Shown: positions 11,862 to 24,261 of the stretch, in pieces
Layout: each line of letters starts with the position of its first letter
Numbering within the stretch: the first letter of the stretch is position 1
NCBI RefSeq assembly: GCF_902167145.1
Contig: NC_050097.1
Span: forward strand, 229,853,034-229,917,033
Length of the DNA stretch: 64,000 nt
From: Zea mays
Lineage: Eukaryota > Streptophyta > Magnoliopsida > Poales > Poaceae
Direction: 5' to 3'
The notes under the pieces: model-generated
Database searches by the model: none
Seen by the model: the letters and a program-made list of their open reading frames with translations, nothing else
What the model was told of the DNA's origin: nothing
Translations under genes and position numbers: made by a program

Positions 11862-13074
11862 TGAAAGTCGCCTAGAGGGGGGGGGGTGAATAGGGCGAAT
11901 CTGAAATTTATAAACTTAAGCACAACTACAAGCCGGGTTAGCGTTAGAAATATGAACGAGTCCGAGAGAGAGGGTGAAAACAAATCGTGGGCAAATAAAG
12001 AATGAGACACGATGATTTGTTTTATCAAGGTTCGGTTCTTGCAAACCTACTCCCCGTTGAGGTGGTCACAAAGACCGGGTCTCTTTCAACCCTTTCCCTC
12101 TCTCAAACGGTCACTTAGACCGAGTGAGCTTCTCTTCTCAATCAAACGGAACACAAAGTTCCCGCAAAGACCACCACACAATTGGTGTCTCTTGCCTCGG
12201 TTACAATTGAGTTTTGATCACAAAAAGGAATGAGAAAGAAAAGAAGCAATCCAAGCGCAAGAGCTCAAGTGAACACAAATGTCACTCTCTCTAGTCACTA
12301 TTTGATTTGGAGTGATTTTGGACTTGGGAGAGGATTTGATCTCTTTGGTTGTGTCTAGAATTGAATGCTATAGCTCTTGTAATGTGTTGAAGGTGGAAAA
12401 CTTGGATGCCATTGAATGTGGGGTGGTTGGGGTATTTATAGCCCCAACCACCAAAAGTGGCTGTTGGGAGGCTGTCTGTCGCATGGCGCACCGGACACTG
12501 TCCGATGCGCCAGCCACGTCACCCGGCCGTTAGGGTTCGACTGTTGGAGCTCTGACTGGTGGGGCCTCTGGGCTGTCCGGTGGTGCACCGGACAGGTCCT
12601 GTAGACTGTCCGGTGCGCCTTCTGTGCGTGCTCTGACTCTGGCGCGCACTATAGCGCATTTAATGTGGTTGCATTTGACCGTTGGCGCGAAGTAGCCGTT
12701 GCTCCGCTGGCATACCGGACAGTCCGGTGTGACACCGGACAATGTCTGGTGCTTCACCGGACAGTCCGGTGAATTATAGCGGAGCGGCCTCCCATTTTCC
12801 CGAAGGTGAGGAGTTCAGCGTCGAGTTCCCTGGTGCACCGGACACTGTCCGGTGGCACACCGGACAGTCCGGTGCGCCAGACCAGGGTGCCTTTGGGATG
12901 TCTTTTAGCTCTCTTTATTCGAACCCATCTTTGGTCTTTGTATTGGCTTATTGTGAACCTTTGGCACCTGTAAAACTTATAGACTAGAGCAAACTAGCCA
13001 GTCCAATTATTTGTGTTGGGCAATTCAACCACCAAAATCAATTTAGAAAAAGGTGTAAGCCTATTTCCCTTTCA
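11862..13074 (-). repeat. 3' LTR of element B (left)
   Basis: This LTR is 1213 bp with ends TGAAAGTCGCC and CCCTTTCA. It carries CACCGGAC-type palindromes at about 12710-12775 and 12835-12876. It is 70 bp longer than its sister. The excess is explained by palindrome units of 42 and 22 bp, a G-run difference of 4 bp near 11877-11886 and a 2-bp indel near 12495. TATA box on the minus strand near 12432-12443. Confidence 0.94.
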
Positions 13075-13892
13075 ATCTCCCCCTTTTTGGTGATTGATGC
13101 CAACACAAACCAAAGCAAATATAGAAGTGCATAATTGAACTAGTTTGCATAATTTAAGTGCAAAGGTTACTTAGAATTGAAATAAATATTCTCATAAGAT
13201 ATGCATGGATTGTTTCTTTTATTTTTAACATTTTGGACCACGCTTGCACCACATGTTTTGTTTTTGCAAATTCCTTTTAAAATCCTTTTGCAAATAGTCA
13301 AAGGTAAATGAATAAGATTTTGAGAAGCATTTTCAAGATTTGAAATTTTCTCCCCCTGTTTCAAATGCTTTTCCTTTGACTAAACAAAACTCCCCCTCAA
13401 TGAAATCCTCCTCTTAGTGTTCAAGAGGGTTTTAGATATTAGTTTTTGAAGAGGGTGACCCAATTTGAAATTCTATCAAAAATAAGATACCAATTGAAAA
13501 AAAATCATCTTTTCACAATCTTTTCTTAACTCAAATTTTGAAAATTGGTGGTGGTGCGGTCCTTTTGCTTTGGGCTAATACTTTCTACCCCTTTGGCATG
13601 AATCGCCAAAAACGGATACTTGAGTGAAATATAAGCCCTTGTAACTACTTTCTCCCCTTTGGCAAACAAAACATGAGTGAAGATTATACCAAAGTTGGAG
13701 AGTGGCGTTGCATGGAGCGACGGCGAAGGATGAGTAATTTGATGGAGTGGAGTGGAAGCCTTTGTCTTCACCGAAGACTCCAATTCCCTTTCAATCTATG
13801 ACTTAGGTTGAAATACACTTGAAAACACATTAGTCATAGCATATAAAAGAGACATGATCAAAGGTATATGAATGAGCTATGTGTGCAAAACA
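13075..13892 (-). other. Non-coding tail of element B with repeated polypurine tracts
   Basis: Read on the minus strand, purine tracts lie at 13075-13088 (abutting the LTR), 13349-13358, 13389-13398 and 13648-13661. The arrangement matches the tails of elements A and C. No protein is recognisable here. Confidence 0.82.
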
Positions 13893-16800
13893 TCAAAAGA
13901 AATTCTGAGAATCAAGAATATTTAGCTCATGCCTAAGTTTGTTAAAAGTTTGTTCATCTAGGGGCTTGGTAAAGATATCGGCTAATTGTTCCATGGTGTT
14001 AATATATGCAATCTCGATATCCCCCTTTTGTTGGTGATCCCTAAGAAAATGATACTGAATGGCTATGTGTTTAGTGCGGCTATGCTCAACGGGATTATCC
14101 GCCATGCGGATTGCACTCTCATTATCACATAGAAGGGGAACTTTGGTTAATTTGTAACCATAGTCCCTAAGGGTTTGCCTCATCCAAAGCAATTGCGCGC
14201 AACAATGACCTGCGGCAATATACTCGGCTTCGGCGGTAGAAAGAGCGACGGAATTTTTCTTCTTTGAAGCCCAAGACACCAGAGACCTTCCCAAGAACTG
14301 GCAAGTCCCCGATGTGCTCTTTCTATTAATCTTACACCCTGCCCAATCGGCATCCGAATAACCAATTAAATCAAATGTGGATCCCCGAGGGTACCAAAGC
14401 CCAAACTTAGGAGTATGAACTAAATATCTCAAGATTCGTTTTACGGCCGTAAGGTAAGCTTCCTTAGGGTCGGCTTGGAATCTTGCACACATGCATACGG
14501 AAAGCATTATGTTCGGTCGAGATGCACATAAATAGAGTAAAGAGCCTATCATCGACCGGTATACCTTTTGATCGACGGATTTACCTCCCGTGTTGAGGTC
14601 GAGATGCCCATTGGTTCCCATGGGTGTCTTGATGGGCTTGGCATCCTTCATCCCAAACTTGTTTAGAATGTCTTGAATATACTTCGTTTGGCTAATGAAG
14701 GTGCCCTCTTGGAGTTGCTTCACTTGAAATCCTAAGAAGTACTTCAACTCCCCCATCATCGACATCTCGAATTTCTGTGTCATGATCCTACTAAATTCCT
14801 CACATATAGATCCATTAGTAGACCCAAATATAATATCATCAACATAAATTTGGCATACAAACAAATCATTGTCAAGAGTTTTAGTGAATAGAGTAGGATC
14901 GGCCTTTCCGACTTTGAAGCCATTAGTGATAAGAAAATCTCTTAGGCATTCATACCATGCTCTTGGAGCTTGCTTGAGCCCATAAAGCGCCTTAGAGAGT
15001 TTATATACGTGATTAGGGTACTCACTATCTTCAAAGCCGGGAGGTTGCTCAACATAGACCTCTTCCTTGATTGGTCCGTTGAGGAAGACACTTTTCACGT
15101 CCATTTGATAAAGCTTGAAGCCATGGTAAGTAGCATAGGCAAGTAAAATGTGAATTGATTCTAGCCTAGCTACGGGTGTATAGGTTTCACCGAAATCCAA
15201 ACCTTCGACTTGTGAGTATCCCTTGGCTACAAGTCGAGATTTGTTCCTTGTCACCACACCATGCTCATCTTGCTTGTTGCGGAAGACCCACTTGGTTCCT
15301 ACAACATTTTGATTAGGACATGGAACTAAATGCCATACGTCATTCCTAGTGAAATTGTTGAGCTCCTCTTGCATTGCCACCACCCAATCCGAATCTTGAA
15401 GTGCTTCCTCTACCCTGTGTGGCTCAATAGAGGAAACAAAAGAGTAATGTTCACAAAAATGAGCATCACGAGATCGAGTAGTTACCCCCTTTTGAATATC
15501 GCCGAGGATGGTGTTCACGGGGTGATCTCGTTGGATTGCTTGGTGGACTCTTTGGTGTGGCGGTCTTGGAACTTGTTCATCTTCCTCATCTTGATCATGG
15601 GCATTTCCCCCTTGATCATTGCTCTCCTCTTGAGGTGGCTCGACTTCTTGATCTCCTTCATCATTTTGAGCCTTATCCTCATCTTGAGTTGGTGGAGATG
15701 CTTGTGTGGAGGAGGATGGTTGATCTTGTGCATGTGGTGGCTCTTCGGATTCCTTAGGACACACATCCCCAATGGACATGTTCCTTAGTGCGACGCACGG
15801 AGCCTCTTCATCACCTATCTCATCAAGATCAACTTGCTCTACTTGAGAGCCGTTAGTCTCATCAAACACAATGTCACAAGAAACTTCAACTAGTCTGGAG
15901 GACTTGTTAAAGACTCTATATGCCCTTGTGTTTGAATCATATCCTAGTAAAAAGCCTTCTACAGCCTTAGGAGCAAATTTAGATTTTCTACCTCTTTTAA
16001 CAAGAATAAAGCATTTGCTACCAAAGACTCTAAAATATGAAACATTTGGCTTTTTACCGGTTAGGAGTTCGTATGATGTCTTCTTGAGGATTCGGTGTAG
16101 ATACAACCGGTTGATGGCGTAGCAAGCGGTGTTGACCGCCTCGGCCCAAAACCGATCTGAAGTTTTGTACTCATCAAGCATGGTTCTTGCCATGTCCAAC
16201 AGAGTTCTATTCTTCCTCTCTACTACACCATTTTGTTGTGGGGTGTAGGGAGAAGAGAACTCATGCTTGATGCCCTCCTCCTCAAGGAGGCCTTCAATTT
16301 GAGAGTTCTTGAACTCCGTCCCGTTGTCGCTTCTAATCTTTTTGATCCTTAAGCCGAACTCATTTTGAGCCCGTCTCAAGAATCCCTTTAAGGTCTCTTG
16401 GGTATGAGATTTTTCCTGCAAAAAGAATACCCAAGTGAAGCGAGAATAATCATCCACAATAACTAGACAGTACTTACTCCCGCCGATGCTTATGTAAGCT
16501 ATCGGGCCGAATAAGTCCATGTGGAGGAGCTCCAGTGGCCTGTCAGTCGTCATGATGTTCTTATGTGGATGATGAATACCAACTTGCTTCCCTGCCTGAC
16601 ATGCGCTACAAATCCTGTCTTTCTCAAAATGAGCATCTGTTAGTCCCAAAATGTGTTCTCCCTTTAGAAGCTTGTGAAGATTCTTCATTCCAACATGTGC
16701 TAGTCGACGATGCCAGAGCCAGCCCATGTTAGTCTTAGTAATTAAGCAAGTGTCGAGTTCAGCTCTATCAAAATCTACTAAGTATAGCTGACCCTCCAAC

Positions 16801-17137
16801 ACTCCCTTAAATGCTATTGAATCATCACTTCTTCTAAAGACAGTAACACCTATATATGTAAAAAGACAGTTGTAGCCCATTTTACATAATTGCGAAACTG
16901 AAAGCAAGTTATAATCTAAAGAATCTACAAGAAAAACAATGGAAATGGAGTGGTCAGGAGATATAGCAATTTTACCCAATCCTTTGACCAAACCTTGATT
17001 TCCATCCCCGAATGTGATAGCTCGTTGGGGATCTTGGTTTTTCTCGTAGGAGAACATCTTCTTCTGTCTTCTCCCCTGTCATATGGTTTGTGCACCCGCT
17101 ATCGATGATCCAACTTGAGCCCCCGGATGCATAAAAC
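13893..17137 (-). pseudogene. pol: pol of element B (nearly intact; frameshift inside protease)
   Basis: The 1054-residue open stretch from ATG 17057 down to 13893 carries the end of the protease, the integrase ([15 protein letters not shown] finger; [29 protein letters not shown]), RT ([10 protein letters not shown]) and RNase H ([30 protein letters not shown]). The protease active site ([15 protein letters not shown]) lies upstream at about 17135-17075 in a different frame. Compared with element A there is an extra 7 bp (a near-repeat of AAGAAG) close to 17065, which shifts the frame. The protease is therefore disconnected from the rest. This is otherwise the best-preserved copia pol in the window. 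Confidence 0.93.
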
Positions 17138-17149
17138 TACAAAACAAAC

Positions 17150-19776
17150 TTAGTTCTTGATTTTAGGTACCCAAACGGTTTTGGGTCCTTTGACATTAGA
17201 TACAAGAACTTTGGGTACCCAAACACAAGTCTTTGACCCCTTGTGTTTGCCCCCAACATACTTGGCAACTACTTTGCCGGATTTGTTAGTTAAAACATAA
17301 GATGCATCAAAAGTCTTAAATGAAATGTTAGAATCATTTGATGCAATAGGAGTTTTCTTCTTTGGCAATTTTGCACGGGTTGATTGCCTAGAGCTAGATG
17401 TCTCACCCTTATACATAAAAGCATGATTAGGGCCAGAGTGAAACTTCCTGGAGTGAATTCTCCTAATTTTGCTCTCGGGATAGCCGGCAGGGTACAAAAT
17501 GTAACCCTCGTTATCCTGAGGCATGGGAGCCTTGCCCTTAACAAAGCTAGACAATCTTTTAGGAGGGGCATTAAGTTTGACATTGTCCCCATTTTGGAAG
17601 CCAATGCCATCCTTGATGCCAGGGCGTCTCCCACTATAGAGCATGCTTCTAGCAAATTTAAAATTTTCATTTTCTAAGTCATGCTCGGAAATTTTAGCAT
17701 CTAATTTTGCTATATGATCATTTTGTTGTTTAATTAAAGCTATGTGATCATGAATAGCATCAATGTTAACATCTCTACATCTAGTGCAAATAGTGACATG
17801 CTCAATGGTAGATGTAGAGGGTTTGCAAGAATTGAGTTCAACAATCTTAGCACGTAAAATATCATTGTTATCTCTAAGATCGGAAATGGAAGCATTGCAA
17901 ACTTCTAATTCTTTAGCCTTAGCAATCAATTTTTCATTTTCAATCTTAAGGCTAGCAAGAGAGACATTCAATTCTTCAATCTTAGCAAGTAAGTTAACAT
18001 TATCATCTCTAAGATTGGGAATTGAAACATCACAAATATTAGAATCAACCTTAGCAATTAGTTTAGCATTTTCATTTCTAAGGTTGGCAATAGTATCATG
18101 GCAAGTACTTTGCTCACTAGATAATTTTTCACATTTTTCTACTTCTAGAGCATAAGCATTCTTAACCTTAACATGCTTCTTGTTTTCTTTAATAAGGAAG
18201 TCCTCTTGAGAGTCCAAGAGTTCATCCTTCTCATGAATAGCACTAATTAATTCATTTAATTTTTCTTTTTGTTGCATGTTTAGGTTGGCAAAAAGGGTGC
18301 GCAAATTATCCTCTTCATCACAAGAGTTATCCTCATCACTAGAGGTTTCATATTTAGTGGAGGATTTTGATTTTACCTTCTTCCTTTTTCCGTCCTTTGC
18401 CATGAGGCACTTGTGGCCGACGTTGGGGAAGAGGAGTCCCTTGGTGATGGCAATGTTGGCGGCGTCCTCATCGGAGGAGGAGTCGGAGGAGCTCTCGTCG
18501 GAGTCCCATTCGCGGCACACATGGGCATCGCCGCCCTTCTTCTTGTAGTATCTCTTCTTTTCTCTCCTCTTTCCCTTATTGTCGTCGCCCCTGTCACTAT
18601 CACTAGATAATGGACATTTAGCAATGAAATGACTGGGCTTACCACACTTGTAGCACACTTTCTTGGAGCGGGATTTGTAGTCCTTCCCCCTCCTTTGCTT
18701 GAGGATTTGGTGGAAGCTTTTGATGATGAGCGCCATCTCCTCATTGTCGAGCTTAGAGGCGTCGATGGGTTGTCTACTTGATGTAGACTCCTCCTTTTTC
18801 TCCTCTGTTGCCTTGAATGCGACCGGTTGTGCTTCGGGCGTGGAGGGGCCATCTAGCTCGATGATTTTCTTTGAGCCTTTGATCATCAACTCAAAGCTCA
18901 CAAAATTTCCTATCACTTCTTCGGGAGACATTAGTGTGTATCTAGGATTACCACGAATTAATTGAACTTGCGTAGGGTTAAGAAAAACAAGTGATCTAAG
19001 AATAACCTTGACCATTTAATGGTCATCCCATTTTGTGCTCCCGAGGTTGCGCACTTGGTTCACCAAGGTCTTGAGTCGGTTGTACATTGCTTGAGGGTCC
19101 TCGCCTTGGTTAAGTCAGAACCGACCGAGCTCCCCCTCGATCGTCTCCCGCTTGGTGATTTTGGTCACCTCATCTCCTTCGTGTGCGGTCTTGAGTACGT
19201 CCCAAATCTCCTTGGCGCTCTTTAACCCTTGCACCTTGTTATACTCCTCTCGACTTAGAGAGGCGAGGAGTATAGTGGTGGCTTGAGAGTTGAAGTGTCG
19301 GATTTGGGCGACCTCGTCCGAATCATAGTCTTCATCCCCCGGTGATGGTACCTGTACTCCAATCTCAACAACATCCCAAATGCTAGTGTGGAGTGAGGTT
19401 AGATGATGCCTCATTTTATCACTCCACATATGATAATCTTCACCATCAAACATAGGTGGTTTGCCTAATGGGACGAAAAGTAATGGAGTACGTTTGGAAA
19501 TGCGAGGATAGCGTAGGGGAATCTTACTAAACTTCTTGCGCTCATGGCGCTTAGAAGTTATGGACGGCGTGTCGGAGCCGGAGGTGGATGGTGACGAAGA
19601 GTTGGTCTCGTAGTAGACCACCTTCCTCATCTTCTTCTTGTCACCGCTCCGACGCGACTTGTCGTGTGAAGGGGATCCCTTCACCTTGTTGGCGGACTCA
19701 CCGGATGGAGCCTTCCCATGGCTTGTGGCGAGCTTCTCGCCGTCCCGATCTCCCTCTTGGCGGATGCTCCCGACAT
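17150..19776 (-). pseudogene. gag: gag of element B (one frameshift, two nonsense codons)
   Basis: The expected start is ATG 19776-19774, 35 bp inside the primer binding site. That frame soon ends, and the main gag frame is picked up from about 19684, which implies a frameshift in between. The main frame then runs to 17150 with TGA at about 19115 and TAA at about 19018. It shows the capsid-like KPPMFDGEDYHMWSDKM, a CCHC zinc knuckle (CYKCGKPSHFIAKC), a KKRYYKKKGG basic tract, about 250 residues of Leu/Glu/Asn-rich repeats (LRNENAKLIAK, LRDDNVNLLAK) typical of coiled coil, and a C-terminal KTVWVPKIKN. The coiled-coil block has short repeats with Asp-Asn spacers. Confidence 0.9.
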
Positions 19777-19810
19777 CACTTCGAGCGGTTAGGCTCTAAT
19801 GAAGCACCGA

Positions 19811-19822
19811 GCTCTGATACCA
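19811..19822 (-). promoter_or_regulatory. Primer binding site of element B
   Basis: On the minus strand this reads TGGTATCAGAGC, an exact match to the usual complement of the initiator tRNA-Met 3' end. It lies two bases inside the 5' LTR. Confidence 0.9.
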
Positions 19823-19824
19823 AT

Positions 19825-20967
19825 TGAAAGTCGCCTAGAGGGGGGTGAATAGGGCGAATCTGAAATTTATAAACTTAAGCACAACTACAAGCCGGGTTAG
19901 CGTTAGAAATATGAACGAGTCCGAGAGAGAGGGTGAAAACAAATCGCGGGCAAATAAAGAATGAGACACGATGATTTGTTTTACTAAGGTTCGGTTCTTG
20001 CAAACCTACTCCCCGTTGAGGTGGTCACAAAGACCGAGTCTCTTTCAACCCTTTCCCTCTCTCAAACGGTCACTTAGACCGAGTGAGCTTCTCTTCTCAA
20101 TCAAACGGAACACAAAGTTCCCGCAAGGACCACCACACAATTGGTGTCTCTTGCCTCGGTTACAATTGAGTTTTGATCACAAAAAGGAATGAGAAAGAAA
20201 AGAAGCAATCCAAGCGCAAGAGCTCAAATGAACACAAATGTCACTCTCTCTAGTCACTATTTGATTTGGAGTGATTCCGGACTTGGGAGAGGATTTGATC
20301 TCTTTGGTTGTGTCTAGAATTGAATGCTATAGCTCTTGTAATGTGTTGAAGGTGGAAAACTTGGATGCCATTGAATGTGGGGTGGTTGGGGTATTTATAG
20401 CCCCAACCACCAAAAGTGGCCGTTGGGAGGCTGTCTGTCGCATGGCGCACCAAACAGTCCGGTGCGCCAGCCACGTCACCCGGCCGTTAGGGTTCGACCA
20501 TTGGAGCTCTGACTAGTGGGACCTCTGGGCTGTCCGGTGGTGCACCGGACAGGTCCTGTAGACTGTCCAGTGCGCCTTCTACGCGTGCTCTGACTCTGGT
20601 GCGCACTGTAGCACATTTAATGCAGTTGCAGTCGACCGTTGGCGCGAAATAGCCGTTGCTTCGCTGGCACACCGGACAATCCGGTGAATTATAGCGGAGC
20701 GGCCTCCCATTTTCCCAAAGGTGAGGAGTTCAGCGTCGAGTTCCCTGGTGCACCGGACAGTCCGGTGCGCCAGACCAGGGTGCCTTTGGGATGTCTTTTA
20801 GCTCTCTTTATTCGAACCCATCTTTGGTCTTTGTATTGGCTTATTGTGAACCTTTGGCACCTGTAAAACTTATAGACTAGAGCAAACTAGCCAGTCCAAT
20901 TATTTGTGTTGGGCAATTCAATCACCAAAATCAATTTAGGAAAAGGTGTAAGCCTATTTCCCTTTCA
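19825..20967 (-). repeat. 5' LTR of element B (right)
   Basis: This 1143-bp LTR is the sister of 11862-13074 and has the same TGAAAGTCGCC and CCCTTTCA ends. It has fewer palindrome units (one near 20668-20688 where the sister has three; one near 20748-20766 where the sister has two). Confidence 0.94.
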
Positions 20968-21601
20968 GTCCTCATGCAGCCACATGTAACACTAGAGTTC
21001 TGACTAGGGCACTCGATGCACTCGGAAGAGAAACTAATTATTATGGCATCATTCAAAACATCCCAGAGTTTAATTTTGCAGGGAACAAGTATTCTTTCTA
21101 TGTGATTGGTTTGACAGCAATAATGGGATTAGACAATGTCAATATGGCATAACTGAAGTAAAGCACAAGGAACGACTTTGAGGCCATGATAATTTTATCC
21201 TTGCACACCAGTGCGAGCAGGTCTACTATATGTTGTACCCAAATCCAAAGTTTAAAGCATGGTGGGTAGTTCACAAGGTGAACCCTAGGGAACGTTTACA
21301 TACTCCTTGCACTGCTGGTTATCAATTCGAAGACGAACATGCCAATGATGTTTATCAAGAAGAAGAATTGCCAACCACTTTTACTATCGATGAGGGTGTT
21401 GCACTGAACTCACTAATCGGAGACCGTAACGATGTCACTGCTGATGAGTGTGTTGCACCGAAACGAAAACGAAATCCAAGGAACAAAAAAGCCACATTGC
21501 GAGCTTTGGATCGAAGAAGACTCCTTGATCGTGATTCCGATGAATTTTGTTGTGTAATGCATAATTTAATTTTATGTGATGTATTATTTGATTTTTATTA
21601 A
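20968..21601 (+). pseudogene. TNP2-type CACTA transposase, C-terminal part
   Basis: Directly continues the DUF4216-like domain interrupted at 11861: the codons after GTCCT read HAATCNTRVLTRALDALG, then NYYGIIQNIPEFNF. After stops near 21150-21180 the sequence continues as YYMLYPNPKFKAWWVVHKVNPR, a typical C-terminal TNP2 region, followed by an acidic stretch and a basic tail (PKRKRNPRNKK). It stops at 21601. Degenerate like the upstream part. Confidence 0.85.
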
Positions 21602-22973
21602 TTCACTTAATTTTATGGAGCTAATACCTTTAATGTTTTTTCTATTGAACATGATGAGTGGTAGGAAAACAAAGCAACACTGCTAGGGGGTTTCTTAATG
21701 CGGCTAGCAGGATAGTCCTTGGTGCACGTTCCCTTTTCCAAGGGAGTTCTTCTAGCCAGAGGAGGAGGAGGAGGTCATGGGCATAGATGCTGAGGCGGAT
21801 GACGATACCACCGAGGCTCCTGTCGTTCGACGAAGGGGCACTCGGAAGGGCCACTTTGTCCTACCTCCATCAGCGCCTGCACAATCTGAAGCTCGGGTAC
21901 TGATCATCCCGGTTGGTGATAGGTACTCACGTTTGGTCACTTTGTTCTTACTTATTTGTTTATTGTACACTATATATATGACATGACTTCCTTGTTTTTT
22001 GTCATGCAGCCAATGGGATGACACGTCTTTCGACGACCGAGGTCACCATAGACAAGTTAATCAAGTCTTAGGTAACCTCTGTCATCTACATAATCCAGGA
22101 ATTACCACCGACCCGAAAGGTGTGGTGGTTCCTTGCACTAGTTGGTCGCACTTCGCACTAGCTCCACATGCTACATATGGAACAGCTCAAGGCGCCGTCA
22201 AGCACGACTTTTGGGTAAGAGTAATGTTTCAAACTAACATTTTATGATTTGTTTCAAACTAAATTTATTTTCGATGTTGGACAGAGACGCTATCGTGTGG
22301 AACCTGAGGCTCAAGAGCATGCAGACCGAGTATTAGAGAAAAATGCAAAGAAGGTGTGCAGGGATGCATTTTCCAATGCTCATCTATAGGTTGTGAACGC
22401 GTACATGAAGCGCCGAGGGCATTCTATCAACAACTTTCGACAATATTCGGATGTCTACTTGACTGTAGACCAGTACATGGAAGTAAAAATCTAATTTAGC
22501 AGCTCATTCAGATGTGAATGTAATTTTAAGCTAACGCTTTAGATCCAGGTAACTCTTCCATGGATGGAACGCCGGCCGCAGGCTTACAAGGCTTTGTGTG
22601 AGATATGGGCTTCACCATAGTGGATTGAGAAGTCAAACATGAATCGACATAGGCAGCACCACCAGCAGGACGAGGACGGTGATGAGGTCGTAGTCAACCA
22701 TACATATGGGGCTGATGGACACATTCGGTTGGCGAAGAGAATGATGAGTATGTAGTATTCTGTTTTACTCAGAAATGAAACCGGTTTAAACTCATATATT
22801 TGCAGGAGGCTCAAACTGGAGTTGTCCCGAGCCCAATCGATGTTTATAGGAGAGGGCATAGAGCGAAAAACAGTGAAATCTCTGATGAGCTATGTAGTCA
22901 AGCGATCGTTGAGCGTATGGTTAGTTGTTGTTAGGATTAATATTTTCTTGCCATATAGCTATAAATTACATGT

Positions 22974-22978
22974 GTGTT
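22974..22978. repeat. Target site duplication of element C, left copy (GTGTT)
   Basis: GTGTT precedes TGAAAGGG at 22979 and recurs at 29887-29891 after the TTTCA end of element C. Confidence 0.92.
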
Positions 22979-24213
22979 TGAAAGGGAATTAGGCTTACAC
23001 CTAGTTCCTAATTAATTTTGGTGGTTGAATTGCCCAACACAAATAATTGGACTAACTAGTTTGCTCTAGATTATATGTTCTACAGGTGTCAAAGGTTCAT
23101 CTACAACTATACTAAATCGACTGTCCGGAATACCGTAGATTATTCCGGACAGGAGAGCTTTTTGAAAAACAGGCCAAGCGTGGACCGTCCGGGCCCTTGC
23201 GGCGGACCGTCCGCAACACCAGGATGACACTCGGACAGAACCAATGCAAAAATCCAAGTATGCACTATGGACCGTCCGAAGGAAAAGCAAGGACCGTCCG
23301 AGACCGTGCGCGGACCGTCCGGGCTCAGGCGCGGACCGTCCGGTAGGTGAGAAACCAAAAAACCCGAAGGTAATGGGTTCGGAAAAATGAATTATAGCGG
23401 CCTCGCGGACCGTCCGGGGTGCACGACCGGACCGTCCGCGACTGGCTTTATCTGACATCTGACGACGCATTAAATGCAATATAGCCGTTGATATAGCCAT
23501 TACTGCTGACCGTTGCGTTTTCAGCCGTTGATCTACAGGCGCGGACCGTCCGGACCAGGCGGGCGGACCGTCCGCGGTCGGCAGAATGGAGCAACGGCTA
23601 GGAAGTGGTTGGTGGCTATAAATACAACCCCAACCACCTCCATTCACAAGAGCCAAGCATTCCAACCTTCAACATTCAATACAAGAGCTAGCAATTCATT
23701 CCAAGACACATTCAAAGCCTCCATCTCTCCAAGTTTCACAATTGAGAAAAGAGATCATTAGTGATTAGTGACTTGAGAGAGAAAGTGATCCGTGTGTTAT
23801 TTGTCGCTCTTGTCGCTTGGCTTTTGCAATCGTGCTTTCTTCTTTGATTCTTTCTTGCAATCAAACTCACTTGTAATTGAGGCAAGAGACACCAATCTTG
23901 TGGTGGTCCTTGTGGGAACTTTGTGTTCCAAGTGATTGAGAAGAAAAGCTCACTCGGTCCGAGGGACCGTTTGAGAGAGGGAAAGGGTTGAAAGAGACCC
24001 GGTCTTTGTGACCACCTCAACGGGGAGTAGGTTTGCGAGAACCGAACCTCGGTAAAACAAATCCGCGTGTCACACTCCCTATTCGCTTGCGATTTGTTTT
24101 GCGCCCTCTCTCGCGGACTCGATTATATTTCTAACGCTAACCCGGCTTGTAGTTGTGATTATTTTTGAGAATTTCAGTTTCGCCCTATTCACCCCCCCTC
24201 TAGGCGACTTTCA
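22979..24213 (+). repeat. 5' LTR of element C
   Basis: This 1235-bp LTR runs from TGAAAGGGAATTAGG to TAGGCGACTTTCA. The palindrome family is CGGAC-C-GTCCG rather than CACCGGAC. Units occur repeatedly between about 23180 and 23580. It has one extra 21-bp unit near 23315-23340 and one extra base near 23133 relative to the 3' LTR. TATA box CTATAAATAC at 23616-23625. Confidence 0.94.
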
Positions 24214-24215
24214 AT

Positions 24216-24228
24216 TGGTATCAAAGCC
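24216..24228 (+). promoter_or_regulatory. Primer binding site of element C
   Basis: TGGTATCAAAGCC begins two bases after the 5' LTR. It is close to the usual TGGTATCAGAGCC, with one difference (G to A). Confidence 0.82.
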
Positions 24229-24261
24229 TGGTGCTTCATTAGAGCCTAACCGCTCGAAGTG

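Larger units (their letters stand above)
11862..20967 (-). mobile_element. Element B: complete Sirevirus-type Ty1/copia retrotransposon
   Basis: This is a full 9106-bp insertion on the minus strand. In sense order it has a 5' LTR (20967-19825), primer binding site, gag, pol, non-coding tail with polypurine tracts, and a 3' LTR (13074-11862). Both 5-bp target duplications are present. The host ORF reads on across the insertion point when one copy of GTCCT is counted, which proves insertion into the transposase exon. Pol is open for 1054 residues, while gag has a frameshift and two nonsense codons. The LTRs differ at roughly 30 positions plus indels, so it appears older than A and C. Confidence 0.96.
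20968..22978 (+). mobile_element. CACTA transposon, segment 2 (between elements B and C)
   Basis: Continues the host transposon after the right GTCCT duplication of element B. It holds the C-terminal part of the TNP2 gene and most exons of the second CACTA gene, and ends with the GTGTT duplication of element C (22974-22978). Confidence 0.88.

Noticed and set aside
23066..23665. Minus-strand open frame of 199 codons in the 5' LTR of element C (and its copy at 28802-29338)
   Set aside because: It spans the GGACCGTCC repeats and promoter region of the LTR, and the sister LTR has it because it is a copy, not through conservation.
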